Of a stretch of DNA of 64,000 nucleotides, positions 51,639 to 61,247 are shown piece after piece. Under the pieces are notes generated by a model. That model had not been told where the DNA came from, searched no databases, and saw only the letters and a program-made list of their open reading frames with translations. Source of the DNA: Chitinophagales bacterium (GTDB lineage: Bacteria; Bacteroidota; Bacteroidia; Chitinophagales; UBA2359); NCBI GenBank assembly GCA_020636475.1, contig JACJXU010000002.1, forward strand, positions 273,501-337,500. Direction: 5' to 3'. The translations under genes were made by a program, and so were the position numbers. The number at the start of each line of letters is the position of its first letter. Position 1 is the first letter of the stretch.

Positions 51639-53153
51639 TTGGGGCGCGTCATTATAAAACAAGGCATTTACAGCAGTTTGGCTGTTTACACCGGAATTGC
51701 CTTGGGCTACATTATTTACTTATACCTTTTTCCGCTGCTACTCAGCAAGGAGCAAATTGGACTTATACAAATTATAGAAGAAGCGTCTATGATTTTTTAT
51801 GTGTTGGCTGCCGGCGGTATTCCCGCAACCATTGTACGATTTGCACCTTTTTTCCGCAAAAACGAAAACCGCAACGAGCAAGGACTTTTGTTTTACACGC
51901 TTACCTTGCCTGTTTTGGGTATTTTGGTGGTGAGCTTGCTGTTTTATTTTGCTTATCCTACTATTTTGCGCTGGTACGCGCGCGCGCCGGAATTGCAGCA
52001 ATATTTGTATTGTATTCCTTTGGTGGGCATTGGTATGACGTATTTTTATACGCTTTATGCTTACCTCACTACACACTTACAGGTTATTGCGCCTACTTTG
52101 GCACAGGAGTTTTTGCGGCGCATTTTTATCATTTTGCTTATTGTGGGTTGGAGTATTGGTTGGTGGCAAATGAAAGGACTGCTGCACGGCTGGATTTTGA
52201 TGTACTACCTGATGGCTTTTAGTTTGGTGATTTATACGATGTATGTTGGTTATTGGGATGTGCGCTTTCAAAAACCTGATTTTTCCAAAGAATTTATCCA
52301 AAAAATAGGCAAATTTGCGGCGTATATGGCTTTGGGTGGTTTGGGTTCGATACTCATTCCCAAAATTGATACCTTAATGGTGGGTTCGCTCAAAGGGCTG
52401 GGCGACACCGGAATTTATGCCATAGCTGCCAAAATGGCGATGGTGGTAGATGTGCCGCGCGCTACACTTTCCAAAATTGTAAATCCTTTGGTGGCGCAGG
52501 CTTTTCAAAAAGACGATATGGACGAAATAGAAAAGCTCTACCAAAAGTCCGCTCTCAACCAACTGCTTATCGGCAGTTTTATTTTTATTTTAATTTGGGT
52601 AAATCTCCACTTCATCTTTCATATAATGCCCAATGGTGCGAATTTCGCCTTGGGCGGCAGTGTAGTTTTTTATTTGGGTATGGCAAAAATAATTGACAAC
52701 GCCACAGGGGTAAACTACGAAATACTCCTCAACTCGAAGCACTACCGTTTTAGTTTGTTGCTTATGGTGCTTATGGCGGCGTTTACCATTGTCTCCAACT
52801 GGTTTCTTATTCAGTATTGGGGTTTTAGCGGCGCAGCAATGGCTACACTCATTACCTTTGCTTTGTTCAATTTGATACGGCTTATTTTTATTTGGCGAAA
52901 AATGAACCTTCATCCTTTCAGCAAAGCATTTTTTCAAGCTGTTGGCTTAGTGCTTGTCACTTTTTTGCTGGGATTTTTATTAAAAAACTTCGTAATTCCG
53001 GCACAATCATTTAGTATTACCTTGCTACAAATGGCGTTTTGCAGTATTGTTGTCGCCGCATTTTATGTAGGAATTTTGTTCAAAACACACATTTCACCCG
53101 ACATTAACGACATTATTGAACGCGTTTTTTACCGAGTTTTCCCTAAAAAGTAA
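51639..53153 (+). CDS. Oligosaccharide flippase family protein (Wzx-like)
   Basis: 504 residues with about 14 hydrophobic segments spread over the whole length, as in MOP-superfamily polysaccharide exporters. Typical parts are the N-terminal GIYSSLAVYTGIALGYIIYL and the mid segment AAYMALGGLGSILIPKIDTL. It should flip lipid-linked sugars across the inner membrane. The start is a TTG (MGRVIIKQGIY), no ATG being available before the first helix. A glycan-related methyltransferase gene follows about 80 bp downstream. Confidence 0.88.
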   Translation: MGRVIIKQGIYSSLAVYTGIALGYIIYLYLFPLLLSKEQIGLIQIIEEASMIFYVLAAGGIPATIVRFAPFFRKNENRNEQGLLFYTLTLPVLGILVVSLLFYFAYPTILRWYARAPELQQYLYCIPLVGIGMTYFYTLYAYLTTHLQVIAPTLAQEFLRRIFIILLIVGWSIGWWQMKGLLHGWILMYYLMAFSLVIYTMYVGYWDVRFQKPDFSKEFIQKIGKFAAYMALGGLGSILIPKIDTLMVGSLKGLGDTGIYAIAAKMAMVVDVPRATLSKIVNPLVAQAFQKDDMDEIEKLYQKSALNQLLIGSFIFILIWVNLHFIFHIMPNGANFALGGSVVFYLGMAKIIDNATGVNYEILLNSKHYRFSLLLMVLMAAFTIVSNWFLIQYWGFSGAAMATLITFALFNLIRLIFIWRKMNLHPFSKAFFQAVGLVLVTFLLGFLLKNFVIPAQSFSITLLQMAFCSIVVAAFYVGILFKTHISPDINDIIERVFYRVFPKK

Positions 53154-53231
53154 ACTACTTATTTCGCTTTACGCAATATTTTCCAATCATAATGCTTTAC
53201 TTTGCAGCAAAAAGCAAGTATTGGTAGCTGC

Positions 53232-54164
53232 ATGAATATTCCGACTAAAGAAACCCTTTTGGCAAAACTTGCACAAGTACAATATTGGGGAGAGGCTTTG
53301 AGGTGGCGCAAATTTTGGCGGCAGCCTTTTACTTACCTGAGCAGTATTTTTTACCACAAATGTATTTATCCTTTTCGGCACAAAGGCATTTTGCGCAAGG
53401 CAAAACTTTTTTGGGGTGAAGAAATGTGGGTACAACTTCCGGCGGGAATGGAAATTTTGTTTACGGGCGGTAAAGCACACGATGCAGAAACACGTTTGGC
53501 GCGTTTTTTTATTCACCAACTTCAGGCAGGCGATTGTGTGATAGATATTGGCGCGCATTATGGTTATTTTAGCTTGCTGGCGGCGTATTTGGTGGGAAAA
53601 AATGGCAAAGTGCTGAGTTTTGAGGCGGGAAAAAGTACTCTTGAAATATTGCAGCGCAATGTGGCAGCGCATCCGCAAATAAAAACCTTTCACCAAGCGA
53701 TTGCTGCTGCGCAAGGGGAAGCAACTTTTTACGAGTTTTCGCCGCTTTATTCGGAGTACAATACCTTGGAAATAGAACAATTTGCCGAAAAGCGATGGTT
53801 CAAAAACAATCCTCCCGAAAAGTTTTCGGTGGCAACCCGCAGTTTGGACGATGTAATCGCTACGGAAAAAATTGTACCCCGACTTATTAAAATAGACGTA
53901 GAAGGAGCCGAAGCGCAAATAGTTGCCGGAAGTACGCAACTCCTCCGCAGCCAAAATCCATTTATAGTAATGGAGTACCTCTGTGCAGCGCGCGATAATT
54001 TGCAACACCAAAAAGCAGCGCAACTACTTAAAAACGAAGGATTTATGCCTTATGCCATTACCCAAGAAGGCAGTCTGCAAGCCTTGACAGATATAAACGC
54101 GTACCTTCAAGATAAGCAGTTGGAGACGGATAATATTGTGTTTTGTAAAGAGAAAAATGAATAA
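53232..54164 (+). CDS. FkbM-family methyltransferase
   Basis: From the ATG at 53232, 310 residues. The SAM-binding fold has motif I VIDIGAHYGYFSLLAAYL and the second strand KVLSFEAGKSTLEIL; the C-terminal FkbM signature is LIKIDVEGAEAQIVAG. FkbM-type enzymes O-methylate hydroxyls, often on surface sugars. Its position after a flippase gene fits glycan modification. The 30 bases upstream in frame probably are leader. Confidence 0.9.
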   Translation: MNIPTKETLLAKLAQVQYWGEALRWRKFWRQPFTYLSSIFYHKCIYPFRHKGILRKAKLFWGEEMWVQLPAGMEILFTGGKAHDAETRLARFFIHQLQAGDCVIDIGAHYGYFSLLAAYLVGKNGKVLSFEAGKSTLEILQRNVAAHPQIKTFHQAIAAAQGEATFYEFSPLYSEYNTLEIEQFAEKRWFKNNPPEKFSVATRSLDDVIATEKIVPRLIKIDVEGAEAQIVAGSTQLLRSQNPFIVMEYLCAARDNLQHQKAAQLLKNEGFMPYAITQEGSLQALTDINAYLQDKQLETDNIVFCKEKNE

Positions 54165-54214
54165 TGATTATTCGCCTAATCATCTCAACACAAAATATAG
54201 CTTAAAACAATCCA

Positions 54215-56257
54215 CTATTCCTCCAACTTCTTCACCATCGTCAAAATGGTGGCAATAGCTACGGTTTCGTTGGTTTCGTCATAAACTTCCACCAAGTATT
54301 TCACAATTCCTTTGGCGGGTTCGCCTTCGCGCTTTTCTTGGTCTATTTTCTCCTTTACCGTCAGTTTCACGCCAATAGTCGCTCCGGCGTAAACGGGTTT
54401 TACAAATCGGCAACTTTCCAAGCCGTAATTGAGCAAAACAGGTCCTTTTGCCGGCTCCACAAACAATCCCGCCGCCGCCGATAATATAAAATATCCGTGC
54501 GCCACAGGTCTTTCAAACAAAGTGCCTTCTAAAGAAGTATGGTCGGTGTGGGCATAAAAATGATCCCAACTCACATTGGCAAAATTCACAATATCGGCTT
54601 CGGTAACAGTGCGTTTGTGCGTAATAACGGTCTCACCCACTTTCAATTCTTCAAAATGTTTTCTAAACAAATGCTTTTCAGGCGTAAGATATTTTCCGCC
54701 CATTTGATAAACGCCTGTAATTTGTGTAAGCGAAGTAGGTGTACCCTGTACGGCAGTGCGTTGCAAATAGTGCATTACGCCGCGTTTTCCGCCCATTTCT
54801 TCGCCGCCGCCGGCTCTGCCCGGACCGCCGTGAACCAGCAAAGGCATAGGCGAGCCGTGTCCGGTACTTTCTACGGCACTTTCGCGATTGAGTACCAATA
54901 TTCTGCCGTGATACGGAGCCGCGCCGAGTACAAATTCTCGCGCCAATTGGTCGTCTGCCGTAGCAATGGTACAACACAACGAACCTTTGCCCATATTCGC
55001 CAGTTCAATGGCTTCGTCTATATTATGGTAAGGAATAATCGTGCTTACCGGACCAAAAGCTTCAATATTATGCACGGCAGTATGCTTAAAAGGCTGGTTA
55101 TTGAGCAACAATATTGGCGACAAAAATGCTCCTTTTTGCGCATCGGCACCTACTACTTCCATTTTTTCTATATTGCCATACACTATTTCCGCGCCTTCGC
55201 GCAATGCTTGCAGTTTTTCCAATACTTCTTGGCGTTGGCTCTGTCCTGCCAAAGCACCCATACGCACTTCTTTGAGGCTCGGGTCGCCGATAAGGGTTTT
55301 CGACAAGCGTTTTCCCAAAGCTATTTGCACGGCTTCTACCTTGTCGGCAGGAACAATAATACGGCGAATGGCAGTACATTTTTGTCCGCATTTTACCGTC
55401 ATTTCGCGGTGAACTTCTTTTACAAAAAGTTCAAATTCGGGTGAATCTTCACTTACATCTTCGCCCAACACGGCAGCGTTAAGGCTATCGGCTTCCATAT
55501 TAAAGGGTACAGCTTCGTTAATAATTTGCGGATGTTGTTTCAACATTTTGCCTGTTTCTGCCGAGCCTGTAAAAGTTACTACATCTTGGTTTTGTACAAA
55601 ATCGAGCAAATTGCGCGCGCTACCGCAAAGGAGTTGTAGGCTACCTTTGGGTAAAATTTCGGAGGCGATAATGTCTTTTACAACGGCTTCGGTCAAAAAT
55701 GAGGTGACGGTAGCGGGTTTCACCACTGCGGGAACGCCCGCCAAGAGATTTACGGCAATTTTTTCCAACATGCCCCATACGGGAAAATTATAGGCGTTGA
55801 TGTGAATGGCAACACCCATTTTGGGAACCATAATGTGCTGTCCGATAAAAGTACCGTTTTTGGAAATTTTTGCTGCTTCGCCGTCCACATAAAAGGCTTC
55901 GTTGCCAAACTCGCGGCGCAGGCTGGCATACGCAAACAAATTGCCGATGCCGCCTTCAATATCAATCCAACTATCTATGCGTGTAGCACCTGTTTGGTAG
56001 CTTATGGAATAATATTTTTCTTTGTTTTCGTATAAAAATAAAGCTAATTTTTTCAGCATTAGTCCGCGCTCGTGAAAAGTCATTTTGCGCAAAATACGCC
56101 CGCCAATGGTTCTGCCATATTGCAGCACTTCGCCAATATCAATGCCACCTAAAGATGCTTCAGCAATTATTTCGCCATTTACGGCATTGTACAAATTTTG
56201 TCCTTTTCCGCTGCCGGCAACCCATTCGCCGCAGACATAGTTTTGAAGTTTACTCAT
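54215..56257 (-). CDS. paaZ: Phenylacetic acid degradation bifunctional protein PaaZ
   Basis: 680 residues from the ATG at 56257 (MSKLQNYVCGEWVAGSGKG). The N-terminal 520 residues are an aldehyde dehydrogenase (TFTGSAETGKML, catalytic Cys in KCGQKCTAIRR). The C-terminal 150 are a MaoC-like hydratase (WDHFYAHTDHTSLEGTLFER and PVAHGYFILSAAAG). PaaZ opens the oxepin-CoA ring and oxidises the resulting aldehyde in aerobic phenylacetate breakdown. Other paa genes are not present in this window, so it is either a scattered pathway member or used for another ring. It is convergent with the FkbM gene. Confidence 0.94.
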   Translation of the reverse strand: MSKLQNYVCGEWVAGSGKGQNLYNAVNGEIIAEASLGGIDIGEVLQYGRTIGGRILRKMTFHERGLMLKKLALFLYENKEKYYSISYQTGATRIDSWIDIEGGIGNLFAYASLRREFGNEAFYVDGEAAKISKNGTFIGQHIMVPKMGVAIHINAYNFPVWGMLEKIAVNLLAGVPAVVKPATVTSFLTEAVVKDIIASEILPKGSLQLLCGSARNLLDFVQNQDVVTFTGSAETGKMLKQHPQIINEAVPFNMEADSLNAAVLGEDVSEDSPEFELFVKEVHREMTVKCGQKCTAIRRIIVPADKVEAVQIALGKRLSKTLIGDPSLKEVRMGALAGQSQRQEVLEKLQALREGAEIVYGNIEKMEVVGADAQKGAFLSPILLLNNQPFKHTAVHNIEAFGPVSTIIPYHNIDEAIELANMGKGSLCCTIATADDQLAREFVLGAAPYHGRILVLNRESAVESTGHGSPMPLLVHGGPGRAGGGEEMGGKRGVMHYLQRTAVQGTPTSLTQITGVYQMGGKYLTPEKHLFRKHFEELKVGETVITHKRTVTEADIVNFANVSWDHFYAHTDHTSLEGTLFERPVAHGYFILSAAAGLFVEPAKGPVLLNYGLESCRFVKPVYAGATIGVKLTVKEKIDQEKREGEPAKGIVKYLVEVYDETNETVAIATILTMVKKLEE

Positions 56258-56529
56258 ATTATTTTTATACAAATTGTTTTTCACAGAAAATTGGGCGTTT
56301 TTTGTCTAAAACCCCTTTATCCGCAAAACATAAATTAAAAAATAGTGTTTTTTTGCTAAAATATTGAAATTATCAGCAATAATACCGATAACAAACAAAG
56401 ATACAACAAGCCTACTAACTGCCTGAATAATTTTTGCTAAAATATTATTGCTAAAAAATCGTATGTTTGGGCAATAATAAGATTCGTTTTTTAATTATTT
56501 ACCCGGAGTACTCAAAACTTAAATTTTCC

Positions 56530-57552
56530 ATGAAAATTCAATTATCCAATGAATTAAAGGTGGGTTTGTTGTCCATTCTTGCTTTGGTCATTTTTTATTA
56601 CGGCTACAATTATCTGAAAGGCAGAAATGTGCTTTCCAGCCAAAATGATTTTGTAGTAGTATATGACCGAATAGATGGCTTGTTGGGCGGCAATAATATA
56701 TTGCTCAATGGTTATAGAATAGGTTTGGTGGAAAGTATTGATATGCTAACGGATGGCAGTGGAAAAATTGTAGTGCATTACAGCATTGACAAGGAGATTC
56801 CTATTCCCAAAGGTAGTGTGGCACAAATAGTAGATGATGGTCTGATGGGCGACAAGGCGGTGTATTTGCTTATATCGAACAGCAAAGAATTGCACCAAAA
56901 CGGCGATACCTTAATAGGCGAAGTGCAGGCTTCTTTGGCAAATTCGTTTAAAGAAGAAATAATGCCTTTGAAAGACAATATTAATGCCTTAGTTCTTTCG
57001 CTGGACAGCACGACCAAAAGTTTGAACAAAATTGTAGGTTCGGGCGAAATTGAAGCCAACTTAGCTGCACTGAAAAAAACATTACATAGTTTTGACGCTA
57101 CGGCACAGTCGGTGAATGGTTTGGTAAATGCACAAGAAGCGCATATTGCGGGTATATTGCGCAATGTGGAATCGCTTACGCAGAGTTTGGAAAACAACCG
57201 CAGTCGTATTGATGCGATTATGCAAAACAGCGAAACCGCCAGTCGAAAATTAGCGAGCTTGGATTACGACAAAAGTGTAGCTAATCTAAACCAGACACTT
57301 GCCAGTACGAATACAACTATTGTAGAACTCCAAAAAAGCCTCCGCCAACTGAACGAAGGCGATGGAAGTATGTCGTTGTTGCTGAAAAATCCCGATTTGT
57401 ACAATAATCTTACGCAAACCACCGAAAGTATAGACCAACTCCTTACGGATATGCGCTTAAATCCTAAGCGATATGTGCATTTTTCGCTGTTCGGGCGGAA
57501 AGAAAAAACGAATAATACCGCTACACCTGAACAGAATATTCCTGAAGAATAA
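56530..57552 (+). CDS. MCE/MlaD-domain protein
   Basis: 340 residues from the ATG at 56530. A single N-terminal membrane helix (VGLLSILALVIFYYGYNYL) is followed by the MCE domain (about 40-115: DGLLGGNNILLNGYRIGLVE, PIPKGSVAQIVDDGLMGDKA) and a long helical region (150-310) rich in Ser, Leu and Asn. The Mla-type system moves phospholipids between membranes with an ABC transporter; that partner is not next to this gene. It has the usual Bacteroidota layout. Confidence 0.9.
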   Translation: MKIQLSNELKVGLLSILALVIFYYGYNYLKGRNVLSSQNDFVVVYDRIDGLLGGNNILLNGYRIGLVESIDMLTDGSGKIVVHYSIDKEIPIPKGSVAQIVDDGLMGDKAVYLLISNSKELHQNGDTLIGEVQASLANSFKEEIMPLKDNINALVLSLDSTTKSLNKIVGSGEIEANLAALKKTLHSFDATAQSVNGLVNAQEAHIAGILRNVESLTQSLENNRSRIDAIMQNSETASRKLASLDYDKSVANLNQTLASTNTTIVELQKSLRQLNEGDGSMSLLLKNPDLYNNLTQTTESIDQLLTDMRLNPKRYVHFSLFGRKEKTNNTATPEQNIPEE

Positions 57553-57560
57553 TAATTTGG

Positions 57561-58226
57561 TTAGCGTGCCACCACAAAAGGAAGTATGTTAATTTCTTTT
57601 GCACCCACTACTTGCAAGTAGTACATTCCTTGCGGAAATTCGCTTACTGACAACAGCATATTCGGCGCATCGTCTGTGGGAATTTGCTGCCGCAACTGCT
57701 TGCCATTTAGGTCAAAAATGCGTATCATTTCAACTTTATCTGCTGCGGTAAAGTTTATGTTTACGTTTTCTATCGCCGGATTGGGGAAAATAGTATAGCT
57801 CGAAGCAAAGCCTATGGGTTTGTCGGTAGTTTGTATGGTGGTTTCTGTTTCGCCTTCAGAAGATGTTTCGGTAGTGGTAGTTTCTCCTTCGGTAGAAGTA
57901 TCTACTGTTGCGCCGTTATCTGAAGAATTGCCGACACCTATATCCGTTGCCAATACATCTTCAAGGAGTCCGTCTCCTGTGTTGCCGGCAACAATATCAG
58001 TTATAGGTCCGCCTCCTACTTTATTAATGGCGTGTTGCGGCGGGTCTTCTTCGTCAATATCGCCATCGCCTCTTGTAGCAGCCGATTGAATAATATCATT
58101 CGGGACAATGATAGCATTTCCTTTTTTCGTTAAAATTCCTGCACCACAACTTTGCGCCGCTGCAACAACACTAAAAGCCATCAATACAAACAGAACTTTT
58201 AGCCATTTTATACTATACTTTGTCAT
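57561..58226 (-). CDS. Secreted T9SS type A sorting-domain protein
   Basis: 221 residues: signal peptide (WLKVLFVLMAFSVVAAAQ), a low-complexity Asp/Gly/Thr/Glu region with TTTTETSSEGETETT-type repeats (about 105-140) and a type A sorting domain (SYTIFPNPAIENVNINF and FPQGMYYLQVVGAKE). It would be exported by T9SS, perhaps as a short surface or spacer protein. No catalytic domain is seen. It is convergent with the MCE gene (8 bp gap). Confidence 0.85.
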   Translation of the reverse strand: MTKYSIKWLKVLFVLMAFSVVAAAQSCGAGILTKKGNAIIVPNDIIQSAATRGDGDIDEEDPPQHAINKVGGGPITDIVAGNTGDGLLEDVLATDIGVGNSSDNGATVDTSTEGETTTTETSSEGETETTIQTTDKPIGFASSYTIFPNPAIENVNINFTAADKVEMIRIFDLNGKQLRQQIPTDDAPNMLLSVSEFPQGMYYLQVVGAKEINILPFVVAR

Positions 58227-58418
58227 GCTTCTATAATTTTTATGCTAAAATAAGCTAAATATTTGATAAAAAACATTACATTTATTGGCATTTATCGGTA
58301 ATAAAATTGCTATAAAAAATACTTAATTGCTTGATTATTAATAATTTATTTGTATTTAAAGTTATTTTTTATCGGAAAATAATATCATTTATCTTCAAAA
58401 AATATATCCTTATTTTGC

Positions 58419-59849
58419 ATGTACAAGAGCAAACTGATTCATATTCTAAAAACATTTACGCCCCAAGAGATAAGAAGTTTAGGCTTCTTTATAGATTCTC
58501 CTTCGGCAAATGTACGCAGCGAAGTATTGAATTTGTGGCTGTATCTTCGCCTACAATATCCGCATTTTAAGGAAGATGAACTTGACCGCTACAAGATTTT
58601 TGCTGTAATATGGGGCAGTCAAACGACATTTTCTATGCCTAAACTCCGTCATTTGAACAGTGAACTGGTACAGTGGATTGAGGAATTTATGATACACAAC
58701 CAACTGAAAAATGACCCGGAACGCCGTTTTATGTTGCTTTTAGATGCGTACAAGGAAAAAGATTTGCACAAGTATTTCGAACAAACGCTCAAAAAAGAAA
58801 ATGTGCTTGCTACTGCTGCGGAAAAATACGATATGGGCAATTACCGTTTTAGGTATGTACTGCAAGAAAAAATTACTGACTACGAAATGGAGCGGTTCAA
58901 TAATATGAACTTCGATTATATCAAACAGATTTTAGCTTATTTAGACGTGTTTTATATTGCCCAGAAACTGAAATTCGCCTGCGAAACCGTCAATTACCAA
59001 AATGTGTTTAAAACTACCTACGAACCACTGTTTTGGGATGATATTTTGGCATACATGCAAAAAAATGTTGACAATAGTTCTCCTTTACTCCAAGCATATT
59101 TTATTATTTGGAATACGCTTACCGAAGCCGAAAATGAAGAACATTTCCAGCAATTACTTACGTTTTTAGATACCTACAGCCAACGCTTTTCCGCGCAGAC
59201 CCTCAGCGAGTTTTATACCTATGCACGCAATTATTGCATCAAAAAAATAAACAACGGCGAACAAAAATATATAGCAAATTTATTTAAGTTGTACCAAAAG
59301 GGCTTAGAAACGAATACCCTCATGTACAAACAACGATTGTCGGAATGGGACTACAAAAATATTGTGACGATTGGTATGCGCCTTAATGAAGATATTTTTG
59401 TGGAAAAATTTATCCACCAATACAAGCACTTTTTGATGGAAGAAAGCCGCGACAATGCTTACACCTACAATTTGGCTTATTTCTACTTTTACCAAAAGCA
59501 ATACGACAAAACCATAGCATTGCTGCAAGATGTGCATTTTTCCGATATATACTATCACCTCGAAACCAAAACGCTGTTGCTAAAAACCTACTACGAACTC
59601 AACGAAAGTATTTCGCTTTTTGCTTTGGCAGACACCTTAAAAGTGTATTTGTTTCGCACCGCCAAAATTCCTGACTACCAAAAACAAATCCGCAACCGCT
59701 TTATTAGTTTTATAACAAAAATGATGCGCATAAAGCTCGGCGGAAAAAATAATGCCTCACAATTGTTGCAGCAATTAAACAAAAATAAAAAAGTATCGGA
59801 TTTTACTTGGTTGAACGATAAAATAAATGCCTTGATGAAAAAGCACTAA
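58419..59849 (+). CDS. Conserved helical-repeat protein of unknown function
   Basis: 476 residues with no signal peptide or membrane segment. The N-terminus MYKSKLIHILKTFTPQEIRS followed by LGFFIDSPSANVRSEV resembles a group of Bacteroidota proteins that I know only as unnamed, about 450-500 residues long. The rest is rich in Tyr, Gln and Leu and looks like an alpha-solenoid of TPR-like pairs (AYFYFYQKQYDKTIALLQDV). It may be a scaffold. The next gene is an M16-like protein about 50 bp downstream. Confidence 0.7.
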   Translation: MYKSKLIHILKTFTPQEIRSLGFFIDSPSANVRSEVLNLWLYLRLQYPHFKEDELDRYKIFAVIWGSQTTFSMPKLRHLNSELVQWIEEFMIHNQLKNDPERRFMLLLDAYKEKDLHKYFEQTLKKENVLATAAEKYDMGNYRFRYVLQEKITDYEMERFNNMNFDYIKQILAYLDVFYIAQKLKFACETVNYQNVFKTTYEPLFWDDILAYMQKNVDNSSPLLQAYFIIWNTLTEAENEEHFQQLLTFLDTYSQRFSAQTLSEFYTYARNYCIKKINNGEQKYIANLFKLYQKGLETNTLMYKQRLSEWDYKNIVTIGMRLNEDIFVEKFIHQYKHFLMEESRDNAYTYNLAYFYFYQKQYDKTIALLQDVHFSDIYYHLETKTLLLKTYYELNESISLFALADTLKVYLFRTAKIPDYQKQIRNRFISFITKMMRIKLGGKNNASQLLQQLNKNKKVSDFTWLNDKINALMKKH

Positions 59850-59901
59850 CTTGCAGCCTCAATTTTTTATTTTTTAGCCATTTATTGCACCATTATACAA
59901 T

Positions 59902-61221
59902 TTGAAAAATAAAAAAACGGTCGTTGCCCCTTTGCGCAATAAACTAAACCGCAAAATAGCCCCGAATTTGCATTTTTTACGTCAGCAGGAATTTCCGGCT
60001 TTTGGCACACTATTATTAGACAATGGAATCCCCTTGTATTGCATTGAAGGAGGTGAGCAAGCGGTTTTTACTTTGGAGTTGGTTTTTTCTGCCGGACGCT
60101 GGCACGAACCTGCGCCGCAAGTAGCTTATTACACGGCACGTTGCCTCTGCGATGGTACTACTGCGTTTTCGGCGGCACAACTTTCCGATGCACTCGACAA
60201 TGTAGGCGCGGAAATAAAAACCAATGCCTCCGGCGACTTTAGCAGTATTCGGCTGAGTGGGCTGAGTGAGTTTTTTCCCGAAGCAATACAATTGCTGCAT
60301 CATATACTGAGCGAAGCCAATTTTCCGCAGCATCAGCTACAACTACATCTTGGCGAAGATTTGCAGGAATTAGCCATCAATCTCACTACCGGAAATTACT
60401 TGGCATATCGCCAACTTCAAAGCCATATGCTGGGCGAAAATCATCCTTACGCGGCTTCGCCTACGGCAGAAAGTTTGCAAAAAATTCAACCGGAAATATT
60501 ACAAGCATTTTTCAATACGTACTATACGCCTCAAAACTGTAAAATATATCTCGCCGGAAAATTACCTGCGGGTTCTTTTTTTCATTTGAATGAAATTTTG
60601 GGTAAAGATTTTGGCAAAAAAAGCGTACTTTTGCCAACACCCCAAGTGCCAATTATTCCGAAGTACTCTCCGGCATTTTTTGAAATTCCCCTCAAAAAGA
60701 ACCAACAAGTAGCTCTGCGATTTGGCGTACCCGTTCCGCTACAAAATCAGCCCGACTTTTTGAAAATCTATGTTTTTAATACTTTGCTTGGCGGATATTT
60801 TGGTGCGCGCCTTATGACAAAACTGCGTACCGAAAAGGGTTATACCTACGGTATTTATTCGCAAATAAAAACCTACAAACACGCTGCCTACTGCTACATT
60901 AGCTGCGAAACCAACAAAAGAGTGGCAAAAGCCGCCGTTTACGAAATTTTTAATGAAATTGAACGTTTAAGTCGCGAAGCCGTAACCGACGACGAATTGC
61001 AGATGGTAAAAAATTATCTTATCGGCAATACCCTCAACTGGATTGACGGACCTTTTAACAGTTTGATGTGCCTGAAAGATTTGCATGCTTTTGGGCTGGA
61101 TGTTGAATATTTTACTAATTTTGCACAAAATATTTTACAAATTACGCCTGTAGATTTACAGCAAACAGCCGCCACTTATTTTACAAAAGAAAAATTTACG
61201 CAAGTGCTGGCAGGTGTTTAG
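59902..61221 (+). CDS. M16-family (insulinase-like) protein lacking the zinc motif
   Basis: 439 residues. It follows the M16 fold: an N-terminal domain (VFSAGRWHEPAPQVAYYTAR) and a C-terminal half with GARLMTKLRTEKGYTYGIYS, the R..Y pair that shapes the active site in two-chain M16B proteases. The HxxEH zinc motif expected near residue 65 is absent (YYTARCLCDGTT). It should therefore be a non-catalytic partner or a binding protein. The start appears to be a TTG at 59902. No catalytic M16 partner lies in the window. Confidence 0.85.
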   Translation: MKNKKTVVAPLRNKLNRKIAPNLHFLRQQEFPAFGTLLLDNGIPLYCIEGGEQAVFTLELVFSAGRWHEPAPQVAYYTARCLCDGTTAFSAAQLSDALDNVGAEIKTNASGDFSSIRLSGLSEFFPEAIQLLHHILSEANFPQHQLQLHLGEDLQELAINLTTGNYLAYRQLQSHMLGENHPYAASPTAESLQKIQPEILQAFFNTYYTPQNCKIYLAGKLPAGSFFHLNEILGKDFGKKSVLLPTPQVPIIPKYSPAFFEIPLKKNQQVALRFGVPVPLQNQPDFLKIYVFNTLLGGYFGARLMTKLRTEKGYTYGIYSQIKTYKHAAYCYISCETNKRVAKAAVYEIFNEIERLSREAVTDDELQMVKNYLIGNTLNWIDGPFNSLMCLKDLHAFGLDVEYFTNFAQNILQITPVDLQQTAATYFTKEKFTQVLAGV

Positions 61222-61247
61222 TTTTTTCAATGGTATTATTCAAAGCT

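Noticed and set aside
51575..52222. 215-residue ORF overlapping the flippase in another frame
   Set aside because: Out-of-frame reading of a gene with clear membrane topology; rich in Tyr, Cys and Phe without domain.
53187..54023. 278-residue ORF antisense to the FkbM methyltransferase
   Set aside because: It lies wholly opposite a gene with clear motifs and has no recognisable domain.
54539..55444. 301-residue ORF opposite paaZ
   Set aside because: Shadow frame of a well-supported gene; aromatic-rich composition typical of antisense reading.
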